From Nemertoderma westbladi (Eukaryota; Xenacoelomorpha; Nemertodermatida; Nemertodermatidae): a stretch of 64,000 nucleotides of DNA. Made by a program: the position numbers and the translations under genes. Below the pieces are notes generated by a model that ran no database searches, was not told the origin of the DNA, and was given only the letters and a program-made list of their open reading frames with translations. The DNA lies in contig JAUCBJ010001978.1 in the NCBI GenBank assembly GCA_032718475.1, positions 1-64,000 of the forward strand, read 5' to 3'. Below, in pieces: positions 12,633 through 20,651 of the stretch. Numbering within the stretch: the first letter of the stretch is position 1; each line of letters begins with the position of its first letter.

Positions 12633-12661
12633 CACGAGGTTGATTACCAATCAACCTCGTG
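12633..12661. other. Perfect LTR hairpin, 13-bp stem
   Basis: CACGAGGTTGATT pairs perfectly with AATCAACCTCGTG across a three-base loop. It is unchanged in the 3' LTR and degraded in the related solo LTRs at 26939 and 30367. Confidence 0.85.
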
Positions 12662-13004
12662 TCAGCCCAGTAAACGGGGACAATAGGCCCCAAAGGAGAC
12701 ACACACAATAGGGGTCAGGGGCCAAACCCCTAACCCAGAGAGAACACAGGGAGTGAAGGGAAACACTCCAAAGGGTGCCAACAGGGGTATCAACCAATCA
12801 GAGGGGGGAAAGGCATCGATTGAGTAGCAATAAGGCCACTGTGCAATATATTACCGGTCATGCTATCCATTCACTTCAGTTTACTCAGTCTGTCACTACA
12901 GTCACGGTAGTACTGTAGTACGGTGACAATTTAGACCATCACCGCCGTCACCAATCACATATCATTCAGTATACCGGTTAACTGTGCTATCTACTATCAC
13001 TCTG

Positions 13005-13018
13005 TATTATATATATAT
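13005..13018 (+). promoter_or_regulatory. TATA-like element in LTR
   Basis: The alternating TATTATATATATAT run lies about 105 bp before the LTR end, a plausible place for a retrotransposon core promoter. No start site was determined. Confidence 0.4.
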
Positions 13019-13190
13019 CAGTCCATAATAACGACACTGGAACAACAACTCTTTTCATTCACACGGCGGGGACGCGTACATAAGCGACACCGGATAAACC
13101 GGGATCCTCTCGGATCCCGTCACAGTCTAAATTCACGACAGTCTAAATTCTAGGCCTGCCGAACTGTAGCTGACAGCCACCAAAGACAAG

Positions 13191-14477
13191 ATGAGTAGAG
13201 GAGGAGAAACTACACCGCCGCGGACCCCGGACGACGATCTAACGATCCGCGAGGCCACGGCGAGACGATACGAACCCACGACGCCGGTCGATGATACGCC
13301 GACCACGTCGACGCAGGTTGACGCTACGTCGATAACGAGCAACACGGCGAACCAAGATGTGGGGGGTCGTCTACCAGGAGAGAGCGAGTCGAGTAGAGGA
13401 GACGAGTCGGGAGGAGAAGAGAAAGACGAGTCGACGCGGAGCGAGGGTCGACATACCGATGTCACCGGACAGCCACAGGCCGAGGACGACGGACGGTCCA
13501 CCGGAACGGCAACGGTGGGGCCGTCGGTACGACGTCGGACCCGGAGAGACAGAGGAGAGATCGGCGACGAGGACGTCGGGGTTTCTGATCGACTTCGACG
13601 GGCCTACAACGCGACCCGGGAACTACTAAAGGAGGCCAAGGAGGGGGCGAAGGTAGACGAGGTGAGACTGAGGAGACGACTAGGTGAGTCGAACAGGTAC
13701 CTTGATCACCTAGTGTGTTCTGGGCAGAGAGAACTAGCCGAGGAGAGGGCGTGGGGAGTTGCCTTCGGACTGTTTGAACTATGGGAATGTGGGGGTATGG
13801 AGCCTAGTGTAGTGTACATAGGGCCATACTTAGTCGATGCCCGGGGAGCAAAATTAGTGGGTTGGAAGAGACCTGAGGAGGGCGAATCCGAGGTTAAACC
13901 CAAGGATTCGGTCTCGTCGGTCGGAAGAAGTTCCGGGAAGCGGGGGAAAGTTGGTGGGACGGAGGGGCGACGGGAGTCCGTCGCAACCGATAAGTCTGCT
14001 ACATCCTCCGCAAAAGAAAGAAGGGTGCGAGAGAGTGAACGCGTGGCGTATAAATTAGAAAAGGCGGCGGCAGAGCGGAAACAGTTAGAGGGGCAAGAGA
14101 GAGAGCAAACCGCATTATTAGAGTTGGTAAGGGAGGATAGAGAGAGGGCCGAGGAGCATAGAGATTCCCGCAGCCTCCACTACATTTATACATGCCGGGA
14201 GAGGAGAATAGAGAGCGAGCCGGAGAGGCGGTCTGGGATGCTTGCGAGAGAGACGGCCGAGCGAGATTTCCGAGTGTGTAGAGAGATAGAGATAGAGGAA
14301 CAACGTACGCTGGATGGTTTGCTTGTCCGACTGGCACTGCTTGCGCAATATCGGGCCAAACTTAAACGGCGCCGACTAAAACTGGCGCGGTTGGAAATGT
14401 CAGAGAGTGAGCCCCCACTTACAAGCACCGGGCGAGAGAACCAGAACTGGTGTAGCCATACGGGCGGGGGGGGGTAG
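13191..14477 (+). CDS. Gag-like protein, N-terminal segment
   Basis: This is the first ATG-initiated long frame after the 5' LTR (428 codons). The ATG context is ACAAGATGA. The first ~130 residues are charged and Ser/Thr-rich. Residues about 130-230 look folded (SDRLRRAYNATRELLKEAKE, then an aromatic patch with WGVAFGLFELWECGG). Residues ~275-405 are rich in Glu, Arg and Leu, predicting a long coiled coil. No DUF1759-type BEL Gag core was recognised. The frame ends at a stop directly after a G-run (14466-14474), beyond which a second frame stays open. It probably encodes the multimerising, RNA-binding structural protein of the element. Confidence 0.7.
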   Translation: MSRGGETTPPRTPDDDLTIREATARRYEPTTPVDDTPTTSTQVDATSITSNTANQDVGGRLPGESESSRGDESGGEEKDESTRSEGRHTDVTGQPQAEDDGRSTGTATVGPSVRRRTRRDRGEIGDEDVGVSDRLRRAYNATRELLKEAKEGAKVDEVRLRRRLGESNRYLDHLVCSGQRELAEERAWGVAFGLFELWECGGMEPSVVYIGPYLVDARGAKLVGWKRPEEGESEVKPKDSVSSVGRSSGKRGKVGGTEGRRESVATDKSATSSAKERRVRESERVAYKLEKAAAERKQLEGQEREQTALLELVREDRERAEEHRDSRSLHYIYTCRERRIESEPERRSGMLARETAERDFRVCREIEIEEQRTLDGLLVRLALLAQYRAKLKRRRLKLARLEMSESEPPLTSTGRENQNWCSHTGGGG

Positions 14478-15132
14478 TAGTAGTACGTCAGAAGTAGTTA
14501 ATATTAATAGTACCGTAGTAGATAACCCTAATCCCTTTATTACAGGAAATAATATTTTACCTGGTAGTAGTAATTTAAATTTAAATTCAAATAATAACAT
14601 TAATTCAAATATTCAGAATAATTCAAATAATACGAATAATAATTTAAATTTTGAAAATTCAAATAATTCTAATTTAAATAATTTAAATCTCGTTTCAAAT
14701 TCTAACAATTTAATTGATTTAACAAATAATATTGGGAATGGTGCTATTAATATGAGCGTGTCGGACGTACATAACTCAGCAGACGAGGGCCTGGTAGGCC
14801 ACGTAGTTAGTAGGCAGGAGGTGGCAGGGTTGAGCCAACCCGACGGCGGCCTGGTAGGCCACGTAGTTGGTAGGCAGGAGGTAGCGGGGTTGAGCCAACC
14901 CGAAGTGGGCCTGGTGGGCCACGCAGTAGTAGAGAGAGAGGCGGGGGTGAATAGACCCAGCCGTAGTAGAGACAGTGCGTCGACTAGAGAGGGGTGTAGA
15001 GACGAAGTAAGAGATAGTGAAGTTAGATGTGGCGAGTGGGGGGGGGGGGGGCTACGGGCGCCCCACCACATAAGATTAGTGGCGAGAGAGGGGGGGCAGA
15101 GAATGCCCCACAAGAGGGACGCAGAAGTGTAG
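14407..15132 (+). CDS. Gag-like protein, second segment (frame +1), Asn-rich
   Basis: The meaningful part begins at the G9 tract (14466-14474), where this frame takes over. The upstream ATG at 14407 overlaps the first segment and may not be used. A stretch at about 14560-14740 is extremely Asn-rich and AT-rich, unlike its GC-rich neighbours. Three 20-residue tandem repeats (GLVGHVV..QEVAGLSQP, period 60 bp) follow from 14788. At the G14 tract (15038-15051) this frame is replaced by another that continues a duplicated motif. No enzymatic domain was seen. Read together with its neighbours it looks like the middle of one Gag-like polyprotein. Confidence 0.55.
   Translation: MSPHLQAPGERTRTGVAIRAGGGSSSTSEVVNINSTVVDNPNPFITGNNILPGSSNLNLNSNNNINSNIQNNSNNTNNNLNFENSNNSNLNNLNLVSNSNNLIDLTNNIGNGAINMSVSDVHNSADEGLVGHVVSRQEVAGLSQPDGGLVGHVVGRQEVAGLSQPEVGLVGHAVVEREAGVNRPSRSRDSASTREGCRDEVRDSEVRCGEWGGGGLRAPHHIRLVAREGGQRMPHKRDAEV
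14788..14962 (+). repeat. 60-bp coding tandem repeat, three copies
   Basis: Copies start at 14788, 14848 and 14908 with GGCCTGGTAGGCC, itself a 5-bp-stem palindrome. The third copy has one change in it. The period is a multiple of three and keeps the reading frame. Confidence 0.85.
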
Positions 15133-15173
15133 TAAGAGATAGTGAAGTTAGAAGTGGCGGGTGGGGGGGGGGG
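15027..15173 (+). CDS. Gag-like protein, short bridging segment between G14 and G11 tracts
   Basis: From the G14 tract (15038-15051) to the G11 tract (15163-15173) the open frame that continues the local motif is the one shared with the first segment. A ~125-bp unit is duplicated here: copies begin at 15007 and 15132, each with GTAAGAGATAGTGAAGTTAG then a G-run. The peptides after the two G-runs match each other in different frames (GATGAPPHKIS versus GATGTPPREIS). The same frame stays open to 15548 but looks like an out-of-frame shadow beyond 15173. Confidence 0.45.
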
Positions 15174-16927
15174 CTACGGGCACCCCACCGCGAGAGATTA
15201 GTAGAGAGAGAGGGGGGGCAGAGAGTGTCCCACAGCCGTCAGCGGATAATGCGCGGGCCGAATCAGGTAAACCGCAACACCCGGCGACGGAGAGTAATAG
15301 GGGGATTGCGAGTATCCCCAGCGGCGTGCGATCGAGCAGAGAGAGGCAGGTTGACGTCGCGAGAGGGCAGACGAAGCGTCGAGCCCGATCAGAAGAGGGA
15401 AGAAGAACAGTGGAGTTTAACCGGGAGGTCGACGAGAGACCTCACGAGCCGGAATACTACACAGAAAAGAGAAGAAGAGAAGATAGTAGAAGAAGTGTCG
15501 CCACGAACGATAGCAGTGCGAGGACGGATAACGGACCGTCGACAGTAGAGATGGAGTCAGGGAGCCAGTGGGGTCGAACTTCGGGAGATTGCCGTCGCCC
15601 CGGAGAAACGCACCGCACGCCAAGAGAGGGGTACAGGAGGTACCAATACAAAGTCGAGAACAGGAGAGGGGATCGAAGAGAAGCTTCCCGACGGGATATA
15701 GCTGCCGATCGAGAGTGCAGTAGTCGCGGGGAGATTCGAGATTCGCGAAGAATAAACTTCGGTTCGGAAGGGCACATGCAGACTGCAGGACATACTGTAG
15801 GCCTTACTGCACATACTATTATAGGCCATGCTGGGAGAGATAGAGTAGGCGATGGGGTAGCGCGAACGACGGGATTAAACCCGGAAGTCGCGGAGTACAT
15901 ACCGGTAGGTAGGCGAGAGGTAGGTAGGCCTATATCGGTACAGCAGCATGACTATAATACACAGGGACATAACATATATCCAGGGGAGGGGGGAGTTATT
16001 GGAGATAGACGTATGGGCCCCAATGTATTAACATCAACCCCAGTACCAAACATACCGGCCGGGGGGGGACAGGGTGACATTCCCCCATCACAATATCGAC
16101 AATATACCCCAATAGGAGCAAGAACATCGAACTCCCTGGACGAGAACAGGTCGTGCGGACAGTCACCACCACACGCGGCCGTACAGGGGACTGCTAGTCC
16201 ACAGTTAGTTGGTAGCAGGACCACACCGTGGCAGGGACAGAAAGAAAATAACACCAAAAATAAACACAATCCCAATATACCCAGTAGGCCGAGTCTAGAC
16301 AATCGAAACACTAAATCGGTACATATAAACCTAAGCGCGATACGTGAAGGACTATACAGGAAACGCTATAATCCAGGATTCCAATGTCAATTACATCGGG
16401 ACGGAACCCATAAGACCAGGAGTTGCAAGTACTGGCAAGCGTTGCCCAAACGAGATCGTGTAGCCTACACAGACGCAAACGGACTATGTCATCGATGTGT
16501 GGTAAAAGGACACAGATCCGGAGAGTGTTGGAAAGGGAGAGGATATGAAAGGACTAAACCAGGGGCAGAGAAGCCCATTAGCAAACATAAGGGAGTCGGG
16601 AAAGTAGAAGGAGGCGTGTTGCATACACACGCAGGACGGACACAGTGCGAGGGGGCATTGCACGGGCAGACACCGCGTATACCGAGGGACGAGCGGGGGT
16701 CGTCGAGGGCTCTAATGCCAGCGCACATACGAAGGGGGAGGCCAGCAAAGGTAGCACCGAAGAGAGTGTGGCGAAGAGTTAGAGGACGTATAGGAGGGCA
16801 GCAGGAGAGTGCCTACTGGAAGAAGGGGCACCTGAGAGTTTTTAGTCGTCCAAAGTTTTGGACTGAGGGGGGTGGGAATGAGGGCGAGACGCCCTTCCCA
16901 CGCACAAAATATAAAATAATTATTTAA
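15161..16927 (+). CDS. Gag-like C-terminal segment with zinc knuckles and AT-hook-like motif
   Basis: This is a 588-codon frame. Residues ~20-200 are Arg/Glu/Ser-rich. Residues 409-422 form C-x2-H-x4-H-x4-C, and residues 443-456 form a canonical CCHC knuckle, C-x2-C-x4-H-x4-C. Between them is KYWQALPKRDR. The paired knuckles and linker resemble BEL/Pao Gag nucleocapsid, where they bind RNA; His in place of the second Cys of the first knuckle is unusual. Residues ~524-530 read RRGRPAK, an AT-hook-like core, followed by a basic patch. No protease (DTG/DSG) or polymerase motif follows; the frame stops at 16927 and repeats begin. The start is formal, since the frame most likely continues from upstream across the G11 tract. 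Confidence 0.7.
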   Translation: MGGGATGTPPREISRERGGAESVPQPSADNARAESGKPQHPATESNRGIASIPSGVRSSRERQVDVARGQTKRRARSEEGRRTVEFNREVDERPHEPEYYTEKRRREDSRRSVATNDSSARTDNGPSTVEMESGSQWGRTSGDCRRPGETHRTPREGYRRYQYKVENRRGDRREASRRDIAADRECSSRGEIRDSRRINFGSEGHMQTAGHTVGLTAHTIIGHAGRDRVGDGVARTTGLNPEVAEYIPVGRREVGRPISVQQHDYNTQGHNIYPGEGGVIGDRRMGPNVLTSTPVPNIPAGGGQGDIPPSQYRQYTPIGARTSNSLDENRSCGQSPPHAAVQGTASPQLVGSRTTPWQGQKENNTKNKHNPNIPSRPSLDNRNTKSVHINLSAIREGLYRKRYNPGFQCQLHRDGTHKTRSCKYWQALPKRDRVAYTDANGLCHRCVVKGHRSGECWKGRGYERTKPGAEKPISKHKGVGKVEGGVLHTHAGRTQCEGALHGQTPRIPRDERGSSRALMPAHIRRGRPAKVAPKRVWRRVRGRIGGQQESAYWKKGHLRVFSRPKFWTEGGGNEGETPFPRTKYKIII

Positions 16928-16963
16928 TTAAAAATAATTAAATAATAGAGTAGGTAGAAGTTA

Positions 16964-17760
16964 GGTAGTTAGTTAGTTAGTTAGTTAGTTAAAGGGTGGT
17001 ACGTAGTACCGTTAGTAGAAGAGTTAGTAGGAGGGTACGTGTAGTACCGTTAGTAGAAGAGTTAGTAGGAGGGTACGTGTAGTACCGTTAGTAGAAGAGT
17101 TAGTAGGAGGGTACGTGTAGTACCGTTAGTAGAAGAGTTAGTAGGAGGGTACGTGTAGTACCGTTAGTAGAAGAGTTAGTAGGAGGGTACGTATAGTACC
17201 GTTAGTAGAAGAGTTAGTAGGAGGGTACGTGTAGTACCGTTAGTAGAAGAGTTAGTAGGAGGGTACGTGTAGTACCGTTAGTAGAAGAGTTAGTAGGAGT
17301 ACGTAGTACCGTTAGTAGTAGAGTTAGTAGGGTACGTAAGTACCGTTAGTAGAGAGTAGTAGAGGGTACGTAAGTACCGTTAGTAGAAGAGTTAGTAGGA
17401 GGGTACGTGTAGTACCGTTAGTAGAAGAGTTAGTAGGAGGGTACGTGTAGTACCGTTAGTAGAAGAGAGTTAGAGGGTACGTAAGTACCGCTAGAGTTAG
17501 GAGTTAGGGGTACGTAAGTACCGCTAGGTAGTTAGAGTGAGAGGGTACGTAAGTACCGCTAGTTAGAGTAAGAGTTAGAGGGTAGGTAGTACCAGTTAGG
17601 GAGTTGGAGTAGTAGAGGGTACGTAGTACCGCTAGTTAGAGTAAGAGTAAGAGGGTACGTAGTACCGCTAGCTAGTAGAGAGAGCTAGAGTAGTAAGAGG
17701 GTACGTAGTACCGCTAGTTAGGGGTGTTAGTAGTAGCAGTAGAGGGTTGTGGGCACCGTA
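16964..17760. repeat. 38-bp array with embedded GGTAC...GTACC hairpins
   Basis: A short GTTA run (16964-16991) leads into tandem 38-bp units containing GGTACGTGTAGTACC and a purine-rich spacer GTTAGTAGAAGAGTTAGTAG. The first stretch is highly regular. After about 17300 units shorten and vary (GGTACGTAAGTACC, GGTACGTAGTACC), but the inverted repeat persists. Nothing codes. Confidence 0.93.
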
Positions 17761-18600
17761 AGCGCCACGTAGTTAGAGTTAGTAGGGAATGCGCTGAACT
17801 TAGTGGGGCACGGGCGTGATGATGTGTTTGATGTAAGAGCAGGGTATGTTAATTAGGGTGGGTGCCGGGCACAAGAGGTGCCGGGCACAAAAAGAGTTAG
17901 TAGTAGAGTTAGTTGAGTTAGTAGTAGAGTTAGTTGAGTTAGTAGAGAGTTAGTAGAGTTAGAAGGTGCCGGGCACAAGAGGTGCCGGGCACAAAAAGAG
18001 TTAGTAGAGTTAGAAGAGAGTTAGTAGAGTTAGTAGAGTCAGTAGTAGTTCACATAATTAACGTACCCACTCTGCCGGCACTCAGAGCGTCACGTGTAGG
18101 CGATGAGACGTAAAGGGGGTGTAGAGGAGTACAGACGGGCACATAGGCTGCCAGGTAGAGTAGAAGAGTAGAGAGGGGCACATAGGGTGCCAGGTAGTAG
18201 AGTTAGAGAGGTAGTAGTGTAGTAGAGAGGGCACATAGGGTGCCAGGTAGTAGAGTTAGAGAGGTAGTAGTGTAGTAGAGAGGGCACATAGGGTGCCAGG
18301 TAGTAGAGTAGAGCAGAGAGGGCACATAGGGTGCCATATAGTAGAGTGGTTGTGGGCACCGCAAGCGCCACGTAGATAGAAGAGTGGAGTAGAGTTAGCA
18401 GAGCTAGTGGAGTAGAGTTAGTAGAGCTAGTTAGCAGAGTTGGTAGACTCAGAGGAGTCAAGTAGAGTTAGTAGAAGTAGAAAGTTAGTAGGAGTTAGTT
18501 AGACTTAGTAGAGAGTTAGAGTCAGTAGAAAGTTAGAGGCTCTCAGTTAGAGCTAGAAGTAGTAAGAGTTAGTAGTTAGCAGAGTTAGTTAGATAGTTAG
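17761..18600. repeat. GTTAGTAGA-spaced array with GTGCC/GGCAC inverted repeats
   Basis: The same purine-rich spacer continues, but the inverted repeat changes. GTGCCGGGCAC occurs four times at 17862-17992. GGCACATAGGGTGCC or a close variant occurs about five times at 18137-18335. Two copies of a GTGGGCACCG..AAGCGCCAC motif lie near 17748 and 18350. Minus-strand open frames here are low-complexity artefacts. Confidence 0.85.
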
Positions 18601-18710
18601 AGTTAGTAAGCAGTAGGTAGATAGTATGATAGCACAGGGGTAGCATTAGAGATTAAAGCCTTAGGGAGTGACAGAGAGTAGAGAGTAATAGTGCGGAGTG
18701 CGAAGAGAGC

Positions 18711-18971
18711 GTGGGCGCAATTCAAGTGTGGGGGAGGAGAAGTGAGAGGAAGAGTGTGGGACGAGGAGGTCCGGGGGTATGCGAGAGTTGGAGTAGAGTG
18801 GTGAGAGTGTTGGGGAAACAAAAATTGTGTGAGAGAAGCGCACGATCGGCCCGACACGAGACGCCAGAGGGTAGTGACATCATACCCATAGGGAGCGGCC
18901 TGGAAAGCCGACTCCGAAAAAATATACCCACCCCACACCCGATAATAGATCGGGATCCAGCGGAATTGTAG
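18711..18971 (+). CDS. Small unknown ORF before the 3' LTR
   Basis: An 86-codon frame ends about 50 bp before the 3' LTR, beyond the repeat arrays. It is basic and has no recognisable domain. It might be a remnant of the lost pol C-terminus or chance coding in GC-rich sequence. The opposite strand is also open, which weakens the case. Confidence 0.2.
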   Translation: MGAIQVWGRRSERKSVGRGGPGVCESWSRVVRVLGKQKLCERSARSARHETPEGSDIIPIGSGLESRLRKNIPTPHPIIDRDPAEL

Positions 18972-18987
18972 CGCACTTGAGTTGGAT

Positions 18988-19012
18988 GCTATCTTCTCAC
19001 CGGGAAGATAGC
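18988..19012 (+). promoter_or_regulatory. Stem-loop adjoining the polypurine tract
   Basis: GCTATCTTC and GAAGATAGC form a perfect 9-bp stem with a 7-base loop, ending two bases before the G-rich tract that precedes the 3' LTR. Confidence 0.6.
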
Positions 19013-19014
19013 AT

Positions 19015-19023
19015 GGGGGGGAG
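19015..19023 (+). promoter_or_regulatory. Polypurine tract
   Basis: GGGGGGGAG abuts the 3' LTR, the expected position of the plus-strand primer for an LTR retrotransposon. Confidence 0.75.
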
Positions 19024-19572
19024 TGTTAGCTTATCCAATTCCGCTAACACAAACCCATAGAGTGAGCCATAAAGCAATATTGGGAGCACGAGGTTGATTA
19101 CCAATCAACCTCGTGTCAGCCCAGTAAACGGGGACAATAGGCCCCAAAGGAGACACACACAATAGGGGTCAGGGGCCAAACCCCTAACCCGAGAGAGAAC
19201 ACAGGGAGTGAAGGGAAACACTCCAAAGGGTGCCAACAGGGGATATCAACCAATCAGAGGGGGGAAAGGCATCGATTGAGTAGCAATAAGGCCACCGTGC
19301 AATATATTACCGGTCGTGCTATCCATTCACTTCAGTTTACTCAGTCTGTCACTACAGTCACGGTAGTACGGTGACAATTTAGACCATCACCGCCGTCACC
19401 AATCACATATCATTCAGTATACCGGTTAACTGTGCTATCTACTATCACTCTGTATTATATATATATCAGTCCATAATAACGACACTGGAACAACAACTCT
19501 TTTCATTCACACGGCGGGGACGCGTACATAAGCGACACCGGATAAACCGGGATCCTCTCGGATCCCGTCACA
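19024..19572 (+). repeat. 3' LTR
   Basis: A 549-bp copy of the 5' LTR, from TGTTAGC to GTCACA. Differences include C>T type changes at the CCACYGTGC and CGGTCRTGCT sites, two 1-bp indels, and eight fewer bases at the GGTAGTACTGTAGTACGG site. TTATA follows. Confidence 0.95.
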
Positions 19573-19577
19573 TTATA
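19573..19577. repeat. Target-site duplication (right)
   Basis: TTATA, matching 12565-12569. Confidence 0.9.
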
Positions 19578-20521
19578 ATAACGAAGTTTTGGTAGTTTTT
19601 CTTATATTAGTTTCAGATAAGTCTTTTGGTCTCCCCAAAAATACATCGCAGACCAAATTTATGAATTTTTACCGTAAATACAGAAACAATTTTTATTTCA
19701 TGTTTCTTGTGAAAAGAATAAACATGGTGGAAGGTACAATATATTTTTAAATTTTTAATTGAATTACTCAATTATCCTAACTAACATTGTGACTTTTAAC
19801 AAACATGCATCAAACTAGGCCTATACCATTTGAATTAGCAACAATTATAGTTTCGCAATCGAAAAAATAACAAATATTAATAATTTATATAAATGATATT
19901 ATATTTAACTTAATTATATTTTATTGAAAAAACTTTATCGCATTTCTTTGACCGTAGACCGCGGTTAATATGGGTGTGTAGAAGTATCACAGAATTCATG
20001 AGTCATCATAGATTAAACAATTAAAATTGCGATAAGACAGCAAAACATTTGGTTTTAATAAAAGCCCTTTGAACACTTGGCCATAAGAAAGGTAATTAAC
20101 AATGCAATAAATAGCTGTAACAGTGTACTGTACCATTTGTGATTTCCCACATGTTTAAAAGGTAGAATTCCCCTGACACAAATCAACATCATTGGATATT
20201 CCCCCATGGTATAAGTGTCTCTACAATGCTCCATGTGTTATGCATATTTAATTGAAATTGGTTAGTGGCAGTTCCTGTTTGCATATTGTAAGCTATTTCC
20301 TTAGAAAGGTTTCACTCACACATATCAGAATGGAGTTAGTGCTGTAAAGACATATGTAGTACTGAAGGTAAGACGTGTTGTGTGTTAGAAGGTCAAGGTA
20401 TATCCGGTGGCTGTGGTATTCAAATAAAATAAACCAACTAACAGAATACGCATACAGGGAAAATGGACTTAACTGCTTCCCGCACAAAACACACACAACG
20501 TGGAAGTTGGGAAAGATAATA
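19578..20521. other. Non-coding spacer
   Basis: AT-rich; no gene or repeat supported. A TAGGCCTA octamer lies at 19816-19823. Confidence 0.5.
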
Positions 20522-20651
20522 TGAGATTAAACACGCCGGTGTGTGCAAAATGTACCTAAAATATTTGTTGTGCACGGGTTGGTGTACCACCAACCCGTTT
20601 GCACCCGATGTGTAAGAGGCGGGGATTACAACACGAATGTGTTTAATCCAC
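20522..20651. repeat. Small foldback element with nested perfect hairpin
   Basis: The outer arms AGATTAAACAC and GTGTTTAATCC face each other. Inside, ACGGGTTGGTG pairs perfectly with CACCAACCCGT across TAC (20574-20598), and the pairing extends outward through GTGC/GCAC with a small bulge. This could be a MITE. No target duplication was identified. Confidence 0.5.

Larger units (their letters stand above)
12570..13124 (+). repeat. 5' LTR
   Basis: A 555-bp repeat beginning TGTTAGC and ending CGTCACA. The first 26 bases contain a 7-bp inverted repeat (TGTTAGC/GCTAACA). A perfect 13-bp hairpin lies at 12633-12661 and a TATA-rich stretch at 13005-13018. A 13-mer, ACAGTCTAAATTC, is duplicated across the LTR border (13122-13134 and 13138-13150). 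I see no standard tRNA primer-binding site (no TGG) directly after the LTR. Confidence 0.95.
12570..19572 (+). mobile_element. Complete pol-less LTR retrotransposon, BEL/Pao-like zinc knuckles
   Basis: Two ~550-bp direct repeats starting TGTTAGC and ending GTCACA bound a 5.9-kb interior, and TTATA flanks both sides. The LTRs differ by only a few substitutions, two 1-bp indels and one 8-bp indel, so insertion is recent. The interior has a gag-like coding region (13191-16927) ending in a CX2HX4HX4C plus CX2CX4HX4C pair. That arrangement, with a WxxLPxxxR linker, resembles BEL/Pao Gag. No protease, reverse transcriptase, RNase H or integrase motif was seen, and tandem arrays fill 16.96-18.6 kb. 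I infer a non-autonomous element moved by an autonomous relative. Assignment to BEL/Pao rests on the zinc knuckles and the 5-bp duplication only. Confidence 0.9.

Noticed and set aside
13133-16728. Minus-strand open frames opposite the gag region
   Set aside because: Shadows of GC-rich, purine-biased coding on the plus strand; low complexity and no recognisable domains.
16998-17450. CRISPR-like reading of the 38-bp array with palindromic core
   Set aside because: The sequence between palindromes is itself repeated, so there are no spacers, and it lies inside an LTR element.
18090-18976. Minus-strand frames rich in Leu, Ser, Thr and Tyr
   Set aside because: Translation of the complement of GTTAGTAGA-type repeats or of the GC-rich tail.
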